From positions 1 to 64,000 of the forward strand of contig CAJVPP010000007.1 in NCBI GenBank assembly GCA_910592005.1: DNA of 64,000 bases. The letters run 5' to 3'. Source of the stretch: Funneliformis mosseae. Lineage: Eukaryota > Glomeromycota > Glomeromycetes > Glomerales > Glomeraceae. The notes under the pieces are model-generated. The model had not been told where the DNA came from. It did not search any database and worked only from the letters and a program-made list of their open reading frames with translations. Every line of letters starts with the position of its first letter. The first letter of the stretch is position 1. Below are positions 62,332-64,000 of this stretch, one piece after another. The position numbers and the translations under genes were made by a program.

Positions 62332-63343
62332 CCTGAATTTAAAATTCAATTAGATTCAAAGTTATTTGAATTCGAGATAATTTCATTAAGCCAAAGCAGC
62401 AATAAAATTACTACTTGATAAGTACACATTGATTTTACCTATCTTAAAATATTTCTTGGAATTGTTGCTCTGTAAATATCTTTAATGAGAATGTTAAGCT
62501 TCAGCAACTTGCAACTTGGGTACCGAGAATCCTTGTACAATATATACGGACAGATTTAAAAATTAAAAATTGGTGTCATGACATAAATGTGTAAAGATCA
62601 TGTATGGCGTTGACCAAAGTCCAAAAACCCAGGGTTAACTTAACAATATATGGACCAAAGACATTATTCACTGAATACGGTGACCTCGTGATTATCGTGG
62701 ATAATCGCAACATGGAACAAGTCTTTTGACCAATCATGAGCGAGTGGAAAAACTTTGGTGCGTTTCTTTTCAAAGTTGAAAATTGCAACAAATCCATTTT
62801 AAGATAGGAATTTCTATTTCAAGGAAAAGATGCCAAGAAGAAATGTCTTCTGATGAAGATGGATTAATAAAAACAATATAATAAGTTTAGTGGCAACGGA
62901 ATCATCGCGTAATCCAAAGTTGTAAAAGCAAAAATGAAAAAAATAGTCTTTTTACAAATGATGGCACAAGAAAATTTAAATTTGCAGTAATAACATTTTT
63001 AAGAAAAATAAACTTATATGATCGTTGAAAAACAGATCCAAGTTACACAAATCAATTTTTTGTGGATTTGTGTAACGTTAATTAATGAACCGGTGTTGCC
63101 AATTTTAACGAAAGGTTTTTTTTGCACAGCAAAAGAATATTAAATTTATAAAAATTTTATTAAAAAGAAGTGAAAGAATGTTAAATTAAAACTAGCTAAA
63201 AATGACAAAAAAAAAAAAAACAGAGTTTATACACTTTTACAAAAGAAGCAATGCCTAATAAGATAATACAAGAAAATATTGTATTTACAAAAATAAAAAA
63301 TTTACAAATTTAAACCAAAAAAAATCTCATCTCTTCCATATGC
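62332..63343. other. Spacer before the four-repeat gene
   Basis: No supported gene. It contains the perfect hairpin at 63042-63076 and a poly-A at 63207-63220. Confidence 0.4.
63042..63076. repeat. Perfect 12-bp hairpin
   Basis: GTTACACAAATC at 63042-63053 and GATTTGTGTAAC at 63065-63076, separated by an 11-base loop. Could be a transcript-end structure or a small palindromic element. Confidence 0.75.
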
Positions 63344-63797
63344 TTAATGAAATATTTCCGGAGCGTGCAATTCAATGCTCCTAAGTGGATCGTTTGGAAT
63401 TAATTCACCTCTTGCACCATTTTTCATTTGTAATACGCCAAAAATTTCTGGAGCGTAAATTTCAATATTTCTCATAGGATCATTAGGAATTAATTCGCTC
63501 ATACGTCGTTTTCGAAGTCTAGGCTCGAAAATCTCTGGAGCATGAATCTCAATTTCTCTCAGAGGATCATTTGGAATAAGCTCACTCATACGACGTCTCG
63601 GTTTTGGAGCTAAAATGAAATGAAAAAAAATAAAATTTTATACCAAAGATAAGAAATTATTTCGTATTATTAAAAATATATACAGCATATATATTTAAAA
63701 ACCTACCAGATTCAAAAATTTCAGGAGCGTTTTGTTCAATAGCATAAAATGGATCGTTAGAAATAAGTTCGGATTTAGAACGTTGATGTGTCGACAT
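63344..63797 (-). CDS. Small four-repeat protein, unknown
   Basis: Two exons on the minus strand, 63797-63707 and 63609-63344, with a GTAGGT...ATTTTAG intron, giving 118 residues. The whole protein is four copies of one motif of about 19 residues, of the form SELIPNDPLREIEIHAPEIF. They are separated by basic linkers (PKPRRRM, PRLRKRRM, KNGARG). Repeat 1 is in exon 1 (SELISNDPFYAIEQNAPEIF) and the other three are in exon 2. There is no signal peptide and no membrane segment. The repeats are diverged in DNA yet conserved in protein, which suggests selection. I do not know the family. A scaffold of short binding motifs is one possibility. The ATG is the first in frame. Confidence 0.75.
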
Positions 63798-64000
63798 TTT
63801 TAAAATAATTTATTTTTTGATTTATAAAAAAGTTAAAAATGAAAATATTCAGACACCCTTTTTATACTTGAGAGAGACCTGTAAAGAAATTTGGCGTTAT
63901 CTTCTAATACATAGTCTTGTGATTACAGAATTCCTAAAAAATTTCTCACACAATATCTGGCGTTTTTTTTCATATCATCAACAATTTAGTGGAATGATTA
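63798..64000. other. Upstream region of the four-repeat gene
   Basis: The promoter side of the minus-strand gene, cut by the window end. No box was assigned. Confidence 0.4.

Noticed and set aside
62576..62797. 73-codon minus-strand ORF
   Set aside because: No recognisable family, no conserved copy and no splice context.
1..64000. tRNA, rRNA and CRISPR arrays
   Set aside because: No T-loop/anticodon combinations, rRNA core sequences or regularly spaced direct repeats were seen on either strand by eye.

Overview
The window looks like nuclear DNA of an arbuscular mycorrhizal fungus, most likely Rhizophagus irregularis or a close relative. This is inferred from four things: extreme AT content, genes with several short GT-AG introns, decayed DNA transposons of several superfamilies, and gene families I recognise from that genus (SAM/nuclease-like proteins, DUF7869 proteins, Tc1/pogo/hAT remnants). 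No database search was possible. Exon boundaries were set by hand from reading frame and splice sites.

Layout. 1-5300 is a locally duplicated segment holding three copies of a small membrane-protein gene, a degenerate SAM/nuclease-like gene with repeated 3' scraps, and two copies of an unknown minus-strand ORF. 5466-7233 (minus) is a PHO89-type sodium/phosphate symporter. 7908-11196 is a decayed pogo-like transposon. 11197-16341 is a very AT-rich block. 16342-20067 is an unusual transposon with inverted repeats of about 150 bp, a Tc1-like transposase and a second convergent ORF. 20537-23200 (minus) is a dynamin/Mx-type GTPase, and divergent from it 24563-26098 (plus) is a PCL-type cyclin. 27135-27902 (minus) is PIG-H of GPI-anchor synthesis. 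30141-35040 is a second AT-rich block. 35953-37416 (plus) is a disordered Gly/Phe-rich protein. 39181-43300 is a third AT-rich block. 43480-44492 (plus) is a gene split by one frameshift. 45047-49640 (minus) is a DUF7869 pseudogene with a complete but decayed hAT element inside it. 49641-54747 is AT-rich and carries a Tc1 relic. 54750-57355 is a second pogo-like element with clean TA target duplications. 58880-60879 (plus) is an amino-acid permease. The end holds a MITE, a broken gene and a small four-repeat protein gene (63344-63797, minus).

The host genes are ordinary housekeeping functions (phosphate uptake, membrane remodelling, cell-cycle control, GPI anchoring, amino-acid uptake) and form no operon-like system. 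The most interesting signal is in the transposons. Three elements that bridge a gene-side region and an AT-rich block keep their C and G residues at the gene-side end and have C-to-T and G-to-A changes at the block end. A MITE shows the same excess when its copy in a block is compared with a copy in milder sequence. This suggests the AT-rich blocks are old transposon beds eroded by a cytosine-directed mutational process that stops near genes.
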